A stretch of DNA of 64,000 bases, taken from contig OX419347.1 of assembly GCA_948470475.1 (NCBI GenBank), forward strand, positions 2,527,572 through 2,591,571, given 5' to 3'. Below the pieces are notes generated by a model. That model was not told the origin of the DNA, did no database searches, and saw only the letters and a program-made list of their open reading frames with translations. Positions 37,101 through 48,200 of this stretch are shown one piece after another (the first letter of the stretch is position 1; every line of letters begins with the position of its first letter). This DNA comes from Galaxea fascicularis (lineage: Eukaryota; Cnidaria; Anthozoa; Scleractinia; Euphylliidae). The translations under genes were made by a program, and so were the position numbers.

Positions 37101-39873
37101 AATCCGTCTACGTTATTTGTAGAAACAATAACCAATGATCTCACGAGAAATTTCACAGTTATTGTTTTCAAAGGTACTTAGCGCTTGCTTGATACGTGCG
37201 CATGCGTCATTCTTTCTTTCACTGCGGCTTCAACTTGGATATGATTATTTGTTCCTTTTTGTGGCTACCTGCCTCGAAGAGGCGTAGCCACTAATGCCGT
37301 CACCCTCATTAGTAAGATAGTCCGTAACCCTAATCTTTCCCTTGCTTTTCTGAAACTTTTTTCGATCCGAAATGCCGTCGTTCGGCGTTCCGTTCGGCTT
37401 CTTTGGCCCTTGAAATAAAAATTGTAGGCGAGATCATATAAGTGTTATACTGAGTGAAAATTCTTTAACACCTCTCATCGGAAAACACTTGGTTGCAAAC
37501 ATCTTGTTTGAGTTGCGTAACTCACAGCACATACAAATCAAGACTGGTTATGGAGCATTTACACGCTACTAAAGTGGTGGTCACATGTAGTCCTTGACTA
37601 CCAATTTTTGTTCTTTCGTCTGCACCTTTGCCTGCGTTTCGATTTGTTCCGAAACAACCAAAGTCGAGAGAGCCTGTCGGAAGTTATTGTTTAAAAAAGA
37701 ACAGAGCATCTACATCTGTGTCTGCGTTTGAATTTTTTTTACGGAACACCCAAAGTTGAGAAAGCTTGTCGGAAATGTCGACACCATATGACTGATGAGT
37801 GCGGTTAAGATAAACTGCAAAGTGAAAACGGTTAGTCGATTTCACAACCATAAAACGCGTACGGAAATGCACACAATTCATATCTCCGGATCAAACCGCG
37901 TTGAAGACCTGAATTCATGTCAGGCTTTTTTACGCAATTGCATAAATTGCGCTCACAACTGCGAGAATCATCCTTCATTTGAATTCATATTTCATTGGCG
38001 AAGCATGGCCATTTTTTACCATGAAATTATTCAAAGAACCACAGCCAATTAGACGGCTGAGAATTATAAAACGTTGATTTTTACAGCTTTGAACTAGTGT
38101 GCTGAACTTTTCTCCCGCATTACAAGTAGTCGACACGCAATTTTCTCAACCTTTTGTTTCAAAAGTTTTGTCGTGTATGTAAAATACAGTTTTATTCTAT
38201 GTTATGTTTGCGGCTTTATCGTCTTGTCCAACCGCTTCAGCTGTTAGCTGTTTCCAAACTGTTTCTTCCATTCTATTCTACTTTATCATCGTCCTGTAAT
38301 TTTTTTGTGAAAAGATTGACATATTTTTGATTTACTCATTTGGGTAACGTTTTTAAAAGTATATCTTAAAAGGACCAACTGTTAATAACCAGTTTTTTCG
38401 CACTTAGAAGGTAAAAATAAAAGAGATCAACAGTGAGCGGGAACAAATTGCGCGAAATAAAAGTGCCACTGATGAAAATTAAATGAATGTACACTGTCAG
38501 CTGTCCTTGTTTTTAGATCAATAAACTTGGAAAGCTCGCAGTAACTGAAAAAATATATGTCAAAACTCCTCGTGTGGTGTAAGGGTAACATATCGAGTAT
38601 CTCAAAGCGGTTTTAAAATTGCGATTTTCGCATATTTTGTTTTTCTAAATTACAAGATGTATAGTTAATTGTGTTTTTACTGGGGTAAGGGGAATTCAAA
38701 AGTAACTACCTTCAGAAGCAAAATCGTTTCTTTCGGAAGTGTATTTGGTGAGGCCGTGTGTTCCATACAAATCTATTGCTTTTACTGATTCCTATCAATA
38801 TTACTGTAGAGAATACATTATCGTTTCTAACAATTGGCACGGAAATTGCTGTCTCGTAGGCCGGTAGTCCCTTTGTTTGCACAGAAACGCCTCAGTTTTG
38901 ATGTTGTAGTCACTCGGCAGAATCTACCCGGCGAAATTAGTCCCCCGTTACATTCGGCATTAGCAGAACTAAGTATCGGCAACTTTCGGGTAGCTAAAAT
39001 ACGTAATAATAAGTGAACGAAGACCCATTGAAGAATAAAATTGTGGTAGATACAACCGAGGATTTATAAGACTGTGTCTAATTTTCTCCCTTTAATTTCC
39101 CATTGATTCCTCCACTTTCTTGTAAGCTTTTCTAAAAGTTACATTATACGCTTGTGGGGATAAAGTTGCTCTTTCAATGATTTGTTAATCTCTGTCAGTT
39201 CATTTTCTGCGGTAGATTGGGATAGAGCTGTGCGGGAAGTAAACTGACTTGGCTAATTGAGAAGTATGCTGTACGCCGAAATACCGGTTTCTTCTGTTTA
39301 GGTTTCTTCTGTTTAGGGTGAGGGGGGAGGGGCGTGGGGGAGTTGGTGAAAAAACTGGACCGCCGAGGCGTCTTATATAAGGGCCGCTTTCCTAAGAAAC
39401 AAATCGGCCTGGATTGAAGCTTAGTGGCTATGAAGGCCTGTTTTGTGCAAAAGAGGAAATACTCGAAAAACAATACTTCCGGTTCGATAATCATAATATC
39501 ATCTTTATTAAACTTCCTTGTGTGCATCCTACGTGCCAAGCGCAGAGACGGAAGTAGTTGAAGCCTCACGAGGAGAGCATGTTTGAGAGGTCTTCGCGAA
39601 CGGTACAATCAGAGGTGTCGTGTTCGCACCCCATTACCAGGCCTCCGAAGTTTTCGTTGCTTTTCTAAAAGTTACATTTTAGCCCTCAACTGGAAGTTAC
39701 AACAGGTGTGTCAACCCGACCTGCGCTGGAAAGTTAATTCTTAATTTCGAAAAAAAGTCAACGTTAAAGTATTTTTTGCGAGAATTATTATCTAATTCTT
39801 ATCTTACCACTACTGTTCTTAAAAACAAGCCGTCTTCTTAACACCGTGGAAGATTGCAAGCGAAGTCGCAAAC
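34138..39873. other. Spacer between the GPCR and PRDM14
   Basis: About 5.7 kb holding the GPCR 5' flank, the three-unit repeat array at 34655-34960, and the probable PRDM14 3'UTR nearest 39873. An 8-bp stem hairpin (GTGGCTAC...GTAGCCAC) lies at 37261-37291. No other gene is supported; AT-rich open frames here look random. Confidence 0.65.
34655..34960 (-). repeat. Dispersed 110-bp repeat, three-unit tandem array
   Basis: Three head-to-tail units in minus orientation, each with ACCACAG-AA-TACTGC, CAGTAGCTTT, then CTCAAAAGTTAGAACCACC and TTGTACA. The spacing is about 100-115 bp. The last unit is decayed after 34890. Confidence 0.85.
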
Positions 39874-40595
39874 CTATTTAACTTCTGGATTCTCGCCTCC
39901 AGCGATGATATCACATTCGTCGAAATCGCCTTCGTTTCCCTCCGAACCCTTTCGCATCATCTTCGGAGCGCGATTTTTCCGAGTGGTGCAATCAAAGTTC
40001 GATCGGTGACGATCGCGTGACGAAGGACTCGAAAACCCTCGGCCGCACTTTTCGCAAGTGTAGGGTTTCTCTCCCGTATGCATATTCATATGGAATTTGA
40101 GTTCGTATGACTGTGCAAATGCTTTACCACAAAACTCACAAATGCATGGCTTCTCCTTTGTATGGGTACGTCTAACGTGGCTGTCATGCGCAGCGTGCGA
40201 CGCGAAGGCTTTGCCACAATGACGGCATTTAAAGGGTTTCTCACCGCTGTGCTGTCGGATGTGAGTCCTCAGAATGGACGAGGCTGTGAATGCTTTGATG
40301 CAGTAAGGACATTTGTAAGGTCTTTCCCCACTGTGCACTCTAAGATGCTTGTTTAGACTGGAGGACTGTGAAAACCGCTTGCCACATTGACTGCATTGGT
40401 GAGGTCTGTGCTTCTCATGTACGTGAAGGATATGAATGCGAAGACGATCTCGCTTCTCGAACGAGCGGTTACAAAGGTGACACGGATACTTCCGGTCTCC
40501 TTGGTCCACGCATCTCGTGTATTTCAAGTGTTTGTCTCGGTAGTATTTGTAGGCGAACACCTTGCCGCACCTGTCACAGGCATAGCTGTCTCCTC
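39874..40595 (-). CDS. PRDM14: PRDM14-like, last coding exon (zinc fingers)
   Basis: Terminal exon after a TTTCTAACAG acceptor, entered in phase 1, with the stop at 39874-39876. It encodes seven finger-like modules. The first is C2HC type (CDRCGKVF...KHLKYTRC); fingers 2-6 are C2H2 (YPCHLCNRSFEKRDRLRIH, HQCSQCGKRFSQSSSLNKH, YKCPYCIKAFTASS, FKCRHCGKAFASHAAHDSH, CICEFCGKAF); the seventh (YTCEKCGRGFSS...) ends in Cys. The linkers are TGEKP-type. The block KHLKYTRCVDQGDRKYPCHL and the finger order match vertebrate PRDM14, a DNA-binding repressor of germ-cell and pluripotency programmes; in sea anemones PRDM14 members mark neural progenitors (recalled, not checked). A basic and acidic tail (RKNRAPK...GDFDECD) ends the protein. 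Orthology rests on finger order plus the PR domain. Confidence 0.9.
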
Positions 40596-40779
40596 CTGTT
40601 AGAAATGGAGAGATGTATTAATTGTAATTATTACACGACTTAGACAGTCAGAGGGCCAATAACTAAAATCGACCAATAAGATTGCTCTATTGCCAGTCCG
40701 ATATTCTCTAAGTATTGGACCGGGTATTGTCCCGAATGATCCCGCGTTGTTACCGCGTTGTCTTCAGTCGTGTAATAAA

Positions 40780-40930
40780 TCTCTTATTAACCAAGCTAAC
40801 TCGGGACCGTACTGGGAGAATATCGGCCCTCGGTCTTTTTTGTACGGACCTCGCTGCGCTCGGTCCGTACTGTCAAGACCTCGGGCCGATATTCTCCCAG
40901 TACGGCCCTCGCGCTTGGTTAATAAGATAT
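40780..40930. mobile_element. Palindromic MITE-like element in a PRDM14 intron
   Basis: ATCTCTTATTAACCAAGC at the left pairs with GCTTGGTTAATAAGAT at the right. Inside, GTACTGGGAGAATATCGGCC pairs with its complement, and GTACGGACCTCGC-GCGCTCGGTCCGTAC forms the centre. It is GC-rich against the flanks and lies in the last PRDM14 intron. A similar centre is found at 62491-62645. Confidence 0.7.
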
Positions 40931-41710
40931 ATGTATTATGCAGTTCTAGCCTTGATCATTCCTTACAAAAATGACTAATAAAAATCCACTGTTCGTATAA
41001 GCACAAAGTAAGCGAATGACTCGATCCAAAACGTTGAACAACAAAGCTCGCATCTAAAAACTAGCTATTTTTTCAGTGAAGATTAAAATTTATTCATTTT
41101 CGGCCACTGTTTCACTCAGTTTTTCCTGTTAAGAGGTACGCATATTTAGGCAACAGAGCTGTTAGGCCGGATGACAAATTTCCTGCACGGCCTACTGTTT
41201 GCTCGAAATTTTCATCTTGTTCTCCTTTCTCCTTTGCCTCGATAGATCATTTCATAATACAGTACTATGATGGTTAAGGTTGGCTTTCCGTCTATAAGTG
41301 TTTCAGCTATTTGATAGTTTGATCAGCCAGAAAGGCTGGTGAAATGTTTGGTGCTTTAGACTGCCTTAGCCAGGTATTGCGTTACATCAGCTGGGAGCTT
41401 ATTCCACTGGATTACGCCCTTTTATTTTTGCTCTGGAAAGATGGCCCTCCCAAGCGTTTTAAGTCACCATCCTTTGTAAATGTAATACTGATTAAGATGC
41501 AATGTTGACACATTAAACTCTAAGATCAAACTTTAAATTCTCATTTGTTGCTCTTACACATTTCCTGTAAAAGTAGTGGGGAGAAGTTGTTAAAATATCA
41601 AGCAAATTCATCTTGTGTGATCCAGTCCTTAATTCTTGTGACCACTCTGTTTTATAAAGCATTGATATTACAGGGAGAAATTTGAAGCTGATCACTCTTA
41701 GCGTACATAC

Positions 41711-41978
41711 CTACTGTGCCGTCGCCCTCTATTGTCACCAGTTTGGTCTTCATGGTGATTGGAATCCCCATGTACTTGAGATAGCTATCTCCATACCAAA
41801 CCAACAGCTCACATCCCTCTGGAATCTCTTTACAGACTTCGTAAAACACTTCTCCTTCCTCTTGAACTAGCACCATGTTCTGCTCTCCGTCATGGCGGGC
41901 GCAATTGACGTATTTCATCCAGTTTCTTTGGTCTCCGGCGCCATCTACATAATGCGTGAGTTCGCCATCTTGGAAGAT
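41711..41978 (-). CDS. PRDM14: PRDM14-like, PR-domain exon, second half
   Basis: Exon from a TTTCAG acceptor (phase 0) to GTAG|GTATGT (phase 1), which joins the zinc-finger exon in frame. It encodes the C-terminal half of the PR/SET-type domain: NWMKYVNCARHDGEQNMVLV, then GEVFYEVCKEIPEGCELLVW and YGDSYLKYMGI. These are standard PR motifs (W-M-x-Y-V-N-C-A, then E-L-L-V-W-Y-G-D). Many PR domains have lost methyltransferase activity; activity is not predicted here. Confidence 0.93.
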
Positions 41979-42310
41979 CTGAAATTAAAGTGCCCGGTGT
42001 TTGATCCTCTTAGGTTTTCATAGTCATTTGTTATTAAGAAGGAAGGGCAGGAACAGTGTCAGTGCTGTACTCTATCTTTGTACTCTTGACATCATAATTA
42101 CAAGTTAATCAAAAGAAAGGGATTAGTAGTACTACTTCATGACAGCACTAGCTTGATAACCCAAGGGTCGAAAGGTGACCTGGGAAAGGAACGTTGAAAA
42201 AGAAAGAGACAGGGATGTTTGGACGAGTTACAGCGTGCTCAAAACAACACCACAAGCAGCAGGTTAGATGGATGCTGACACGGCCTTCATGCGTCATCTG
42301 GTGTGGGGAG

Positions 42311-42319
42311 TGGTGGTGG

Positions 42320-42355
<36 letters not shown>

Positions 42356-42412
42356 CGAGGAGGAGGAGGAGGATGGTGGAGGTGATGGTGATGGTGATGA
42401 TGATTATGATGA
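42311..42412 (+). repeat. (GAT)n/(GAG)n trinucleotide repeat in a PRDM14 intron
   Basis: About 100 bp of GAT units interrupted by a GAG block, between the two PR-domain exons. The His- and Met-rich open frames read from it on both strands are artefacts. Confidence 0.9.
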
Positions 42413-42449
42413 TCTTGAGTACTACTCAATCGATAACCCCACAACATAC

Positions 42450-42730
42450 CTCCCATACACTGTTGTTATCCTGTGACCTCAATTCCTGTGGCATAATAAT
42501 ATTCCCCGTGTATGGACCATAACGGGTTCCTTTCGCTATCCTCCGCTGACCGCAAAATACACCTCGGTGTCGCCCAGTTGGCAGAAGGGTCTCAACAATT
42601 TTGAGATTGTCCGGTAAACTTTGGAAACATGGCTCTTCGTGATACATCTCCATATACGGCATTGGATGGCTTTTGCTCTGCTCGTGGTGTACTTGGGAAA
42701 TACTTGAAAGCCATGGATTCCAGTGTATTT
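42450..42730 (-). CDS. PRDM14: PRDM14-like, PR-domain exon, first half
   Basis: Exon entered in phase 1 after a TTTTGCTCAAG acceptor and leaving at TGGGAG|GTATGT in phase 0. It encodes a pre-PR region and the start of the PR domain (GVFCGQRRIAKGTRYGPYTG, then NNSVWE), which continues directly into exon 41711-41978 (I-F-Q-D-G). The AAG acceptor is weaker than CAG but is the one that keeps the phase with the upstream exon. Confidence 0.85.
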
Positions 42731-43014
42731 CTTGAGCAAAATAAAAACTTACAGTCAATTAGAGGTAGATGAAGTATCAATATATAAATAAAACCCTGTG
42801 AAAGAAAATTGTGTAGGGTATCTAAATCTTGCTTGTTGGCTAGCTTGGCGGAAATTAGAAGATAGTTATACATTATTGCAAATTATTCATCCTCAGATTT
42901 AAAATGTTAAATCAGTTGTAAAGCATCATAAAGGTTTCCGCGCAGGAAGCCACTGCTCAGGAGGTTCTGTTTGAATTACCTTCCTTTAGAATTTCATCCT
43001 CAAAATTAAATCGC

Positions 43015-43150
43015 TACGAAGTACTACTCAGTAGCTTTGATTGGCCGGTCACGCTTTAGAATTTCATCCACAAGCTCAAATTTAAGTCATGTTGCACAGC
43101 ATAAGACAATGCTCATGTTTAGGAATGTACTTCACAGTAGCCTTAATACT
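43015..43150 (-). repeat. Dispersed 110-bp repeat, decayed copy
   Basis: Minus-orientation copy (TACTCAGTAGCTTTGATTGG, then CACGCTTTAGAATTTCATCC, then a GTTGCACAGCATAA end), abutting a PRDM14 exon on its intron side. Confidence 0.7.
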
Positions 43151-43205
43151 AGTGATCACACAGTAGTTTTTTATTTATCAATAATAACGAACAGGAATCG
43201 CTTAC

Positions 43206-43360
43206 CATTGGTTGATATGCCACCATAAATGCCGGACAGTGCAAATCCGTTAGATGTCTTTTCGGGAGTACGGATGTAACCATAAAAGACATTGTCAATG
43301 TCCTGTTGAGTAAATTTGAAAGGAAAGTACACGGAGGGATCCTTATACTCCATCACAGAA
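43206..43360 (-). CDS. PRDM14: PRDM14-like, pre-PR exon
   Basis: 155-nt exon between a CCTTTTCAG acceptor (phase 2) and AATG|GTAAGC (phase 1). It encodes a segment including FKFTQQDIDNVFYGYIRTPE and GFALSGIYGGISTNG, before the PR domain. It fits by phase and lies at the expected place, but I recognise no domain in it. Exons further 5', including the start codon, were not found in the window upstream. Confidence 0.75.
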
Positions 43361-43439
43361 CTGAAAAGGAAGGAAATACTCATGGTGAATAAATTAGTTT
43401 TAGATTTTTAGTAGTTAATAAACTGCGGAACCATGGAGA

Positions 43440-43800
43440 ACTGTGAAACAGTGCCTTAAAAAATTATTGCTCAGGAGCTTCCATTTTAGGATCTGATCCA
43501 CAGACTCAAACTCTAGAGCCACCTTGTACAGCATAAAGGCCCTGGCAAACGAGGACACATTGTTGCTGACGCAACTGTTTCCCCGTTTGCCCGCGCGCGC
43601 AACATTTGTTGCGGACACAAATTTTGTGCCCGGGACACAAAAAATGTTTCTGATTTTGTTCAGAAACAATTTCTGTCCGACAAATGTTTCCCAGTTTGCG
43701 CTGCCAAGAAACATCACTGAGCAACAATGTGTCCGCAACAATGTGTCCTCGTTTGCCACGGCCTTAATAAACAGCACCACAGAAAAGTACCACATTTTTA
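43440..43800 (-). repeat. Dispersed 110-bp repeat, split by a MITE
   Basis: The first part (43440-43536) ends ACCTTGTACAGCATAA and the second (43765-43800) resumes TAATAAACAGCACCACAG. Removing the 228-bp insertion and one TAA restores the continuous sequence seen at 34.7 kb. It therefore predates the insertion. Confidence 0.85.
43537..43764. mobile_element. PIF/Harbinger-like MITE, 228 bp, TAA target duplication
   Basis: The terminal inverted repeats are about 30 bp with one mismatch (AGGCC[C/G]TGGCAAACGAGG...). TAA lies on both sides (43534-43536 and 43765-43767). The empty site is known from sister copies of the repeat it entered. The interior holds more inverted segments around CAACATTTGTTGCGGACACA. 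Non-coding. Confidence 0.85.
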
Positions 43801-43875
43801 TATACTCTTGGATTTTTGTAACTCCTGATAGACCATTAGACTCGGTTCACAACACCAATACAACACAGATAACTT

Positions 43876-44272
43876 AAAGTGCCCCTAACCCCAAAATATT
43901 TTTTTCGCTTTTTCCCTTTTTTTTTTTTATTAAGTTCTGCCTTTTTATAGGCTTCAAAACTTGCGAAAACCCAAGCATCGTTTGTTTTATGACCAAGTCA
44001 GAAGGGGAGTGGGTCCATTCCTACTTTGACGTCACACTCTACTTCGCATGCATGTTTACAAAGAGTTAATGCGATGCAAATCAGTTTGTGACGTCAAATC
44101 AGGAATATACCCACGACCCTTCTGACTCGGTCGTGAACAAAATGATGCTCAGTTTTAAAGCCTATAAAAAGTCAAGATTTGGCGAAAAAGGAAAAAAAAA
44201 ATGCCGCAATGCGTTTCGAACACGTGTAAAGATTTATTTTAGCAAAAAATATTTGGGGGTTAGAGGCAGTTT
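43876..44272. mobile_element. MITE-like element with internal TGACGTCA sites
   Basis: The ends AAAGTGCCCCTAACCCCAAA and the complement of ...TTTGGGGGTTAGAGGCAGTTT form imperfect inverted repeats, and more paired segments lie inside (AAGTCAGAAGGG-TGGGT against ACCCACGACCCTTCTGACT). Two TTTGACGTCACA/TGTGACGTCAAA boxes are symmetrically placed near 44027 and 44089. TGACGTCA is the CREB/ATF site. Upstream of the known PRDM14 exons. Confidence 0.65.
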
Positions 44273-44923
44273 CAACTCCTCTTGTTATCCTCTTGCTATT
44301 AAATCTCACATTTAGTCAGACATTTTTGAAATTTTGCACATCGTTTAAATTCAGACTGTTGACCATTAATAATTTTTTAACCAAACTCTTGAAAAAATAA
44401 ATAGCCGTCTGTTTCTTTCCAAGTGCTCCTTTTCGTAGTACTGCTTTGTAATTGTTTATTTAAATAGCACGTCCTTCCTCATAATTATCTTAATTATCGC
44501 TTACGCTACTGAATAAATTAAGGTAGTTGTGGGCGAATTTCTCTCTCATTTTATCGTGTTAACTGCTGTATAGCTTACATCTGAATCGTCACATCATAGA
44601 ATTTCGTTCTAAAACTCAAATATAGAACTAGCTATAAACAGCTTGTCTTCTGAAAGTGCTGCATAGCATCTTTCCATCGAATGAATTGGCATACTAAAGA
44701 ATTATCGAATGGCGCAAATGTTCGAGCCATCCAGTGAAGCACAGTAAACAGAGCTCAAGGGAGGTACGCTTCAACTAGCACCTTACTAATGACACGAACT
44801 AAATTTCGATTGTTGAACAACGGAATTTTTGTAAGTGAACTGAAAATGAGCTTTTGAATCAAGATTACTTCACGGGAAGTACAACTCAAGCTGCGAATAC
44901 TCTCCTTATTTTTTAAACAAGAA

Positions 44924-45295
44924 CCTTTTTTATAAGAACGTTGAGGCTGAAATTAACCCAAATTTTAAGAACATAACCCAGGCTAAGAGTCAGTTATATA
45001 AGAACATCTTTATTTTGCTCATTTATTCTTTAAATGAGTAGTATACTATGTACACATGAACTTTTCTTTGTTTTCACTGCAAAATCTAGTGACTTTATAT
45101 CGCGTTGTGAACCTCTATATATATTCAATGCTTTTTGTAAAGCTAAACTGATTCACCAGCAGTTGGTTGGCGCGACATCGTGTTTATACCATTTAACGTA
45201 AGAACACCTTAAGAACGTTTGTAGGCTCAAATCGCGAAAAAAAATAAGAACGTGGAGCCTCAACTCCAAAATTAGACGTTCTTATAAAAAACAGA
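44924..45295. mobile_element. MITE-like element with TTTTTTATAAGAACG ends
   Basis: TTTTTTATAAGAACGTTGAGG at the left is matched in inverse at the right (ACGTTCTTATAAAAAAC). Extra AAGAACGT-type units occur inside both ends. Boundaries are approximate. Confidence 0.45.
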
Positions 45296-48200
45296 GTGTA
45301 TAGTAGACGACTGAATATAATCTACACCAAATAATTTTCGTATCATTTACCGCTTAATTTATAGCGTATTAAGAATGCTTTTGCCACATAAACCGTCGCT
45401 GGGACTGAACAATTATTTCCTTGCTTCTGAAAAATCATATTCTTGTTTTGTGTGTTTACTGCATGGGCTCCTGTGCTGGACTATCCAAACGCAAAAAAAG
45501 CTGTAGTTTAGGTTCAATTTGTCAGAACCTAATTTGTCAACATTTGGATGAAAAAATGATTTCTTTTTGACAAGAGCAAATGGATTAATTATAATAACAA
45601 TAATAAACCTACACGATTAAGAAAAGACATTCATCTTTCAGATTGGGAAAGAAATGAAAATATCACATTATGAATTTACTTCCTTAGAATAAAAAGTGCA
45701 AATAAAAAAAATTCACATACAGGGTGATGTTACTTGAAACAAACATATATTTAAGGCAATGAAGTGTATGTGCATCTCTTATCATGTCCTAAGTGTCTTA
45801 TCAGTTCATTGTAACGTTCATTACCTTTTCAAATTTCTTATAAATTATACTGATCTAACTACAGAGAAAAGTTCCAGCTTTAGTTTGAAAGTAGTTCGTC
45901 ATGAAATTTGTACCTTACATTTGCTGGTTACAATGTTTTGTATGTTTCGAAACAATATCGAATGTAATTAAAAGTGATTATATTCATCTTGGTCTACGAA
46001 ATAATAAGTCTTTACTACCTCATATAACTGATGTCTATATCTCCTTTTAATTGTTATTTTGGGATCAATTCATCTCGAAATTTACTCCATTTTCGATAAC
46101 GTTTTAACGTTCGTAGTGATCAACTTCGATAGTGAGTTCAAATTATTTTTTGATTTATTTTTTCTTTAGCTCCAATATTTTAGAATAATTCCGCTTGAAA
46201 GTCGAAAATCAGGGCGGCCTGGTTAAAGGCGTCCAAATACAGATCTTGGTAATCTAAATCGCAAAATAGCCTTTAACGTTAGTTTAACAGTTTCCGCTCT
46301 TAAAACACTCATGAAAAGGTTTTTTACGCTGTCTAGTTAGGCGCGCTATTGCCGCCGATTGGCTTCAAGAATATTCGTTAAAAATAAAGAAAATAACAAT
46401 TTATAACAGTTTCAATTTTTAATTGCCGGAAATGTATTTGGTGGCCTTTTGCATTTGGATGTTTCTCAAGCTTTTCGCCCAGAAGAAAAGAATAACAAAA
46501 GAAAAAAAGGAATTGTTTTTCTGTTGGTTTTATCGTCGCTAATGTATCTGTGATAAGTTACACTGTTTTGAACAGTTTGCGTAAATTTTATCAGAACGAG
46601 AAACGAAGAACTCAAAAGAGAAAGAGGCTTAAAATGCAATTATCATCAGCTGTACAAAGACCGGAAAAGATCACACCGTGGTGCACAATGCATTACATCC
46701 CTTCATCGAAAAATATAATCTTAGAGTTTTGGGGGTCAAAAATTTGGCTTTTTTTTTAATTCAAGATCTTTCGTTTCCTTCAATGCAGCGTTGATCAAAA
46801 CTTTTACTTCCTTCTAGCGATTTTAACACAACAGTTCTAGTGCGAGTAAACATTTGACTTACACAGCATAAGAAGGCACAAACCGCTCAGTAAGTGTTTG
46901 TTTTAGAAGTGTCAGAAATACGTTAATTTCATATTCTTAGCATGGAGGTAAATCACATACTCTCAAACCCAAGCATGATTTTTTTTTCTTGCCTTTTGGA
47001 GCCCATATTTTCCTTCTTAACCGAAGATATAACTTACTGACTTTGTCAGTTGTAATGGTGCTAAAAGATAAATTAAGGCTGTTTAATAAACTCACAGGGA
47101 ACATTTTCGCGAACTGATCACGCATTTATCGCAAGTCGTGCTTAAGTTTAATTTCGTGAAGATCAAACACTTTTCGCTGGGCTCATTTTGTCCTTAAATG
47201 TTTCATATTTACTTCGTGAAATCACCTGTTAACATTGCAATGGCGTTTGCAGATAAATCTGTGCAAATCTGTTAACTGCGCATCGAATATAAACATAGGC
47301 ATTTTTTTCCAAAGTAAACGCTTTTCCTTCATTCGAAGATAGGGTGGCAAAAAAGCTTGTAACTATAACCTTACGCGCTAAGGATTTTACACAATTCAGG
47401 GATTATACGTTTCAAAATTAGAGCTGGTGAAAGATAAACAACTAGGGAAGTTGAGCCTTACCTTAAAAAAGTTATATGACCCTTTGAAACTTTCTTCGAT
47501 GTTTTAATTTCGTTGCTGCTGGAAGTTGGTCGTGGATCGTCGCTTAACACACCTAAGGGGCTGGCAAGTCAGTTCTAATCTCTAGCACATTATTCCCTGG
47601 CTTTTAAAAGCCTCATTTAAATAATGCGAACTCAGTCCAGATGTTAACAAAACCAGCTATTTAATGGACACGAGCAAATTTCTCGATCGCTACGATAACG
47701 TCAGTTTTGTTATTGTTAGGCAATCTAATCAAAATTAACGAACTTTTTTTGTTGATTCAATGTTTCGTGTGCAAAGGATGTTAAGAAGTTGTGAAGTAAT
47801 TGGCTACTTAAGGCATGTCGTTATCGACACTAACAAGACTTCCACCGCTTGCAAAGAAAACGCCGACTTACTCTTTTTGAACTTCTTTCTGTTATTATTC
47901 CACGATGTGCGCTTGAAGTCAAGCCAGGTTAAAAAATTCATGACTTTTGCGATCGTTATCCGTGATTTTAAATATTAAGTGGCGATTCATGGCGGACATA
48001 CACAACCAACTGTGGAAATCTCGATGCTTTTGCGCAGCCACAAAGTTTTATCGTGGTATATACGTGGTCAATGTAGGGTTTCTATTAAATTTCCACAGCT
48101 CTCTTCCAAATAGTATATATCAGTATTTTCGTTGGTTTATTAGCTATCGCGAACGAAATCGAATCATTGATTTTTTTTCCCTCCAACGTAAAATTCCTGA

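Noticed and set aside
37261..37291. Hairpin GTGGCTAC...GTAGCCAC considered as a tRNA or terminator
   Set aside because: Stem and loop do not fit a tRNA; probably a fragment of a dispersed repeat.
39195..39608. 137-aa minus-strand open frame 3' of PRDM14
   Set aside because: Contains a simple duplicated TTTCTTCTGTTTAGG tract; more likely 3'UTR or intergenic.
42148..42522. Poly-His and poly-Met open frames on opposite strands
   Set aside because: Both are readings of the GAT/GAG microsatellite in a PRDM14 intron.
43524..43877. 117-aa plus-strand open frame and minus-strand partners
   Set aside because: Almost wholly within the MITE at 43537-43764 and its flanking repeat.
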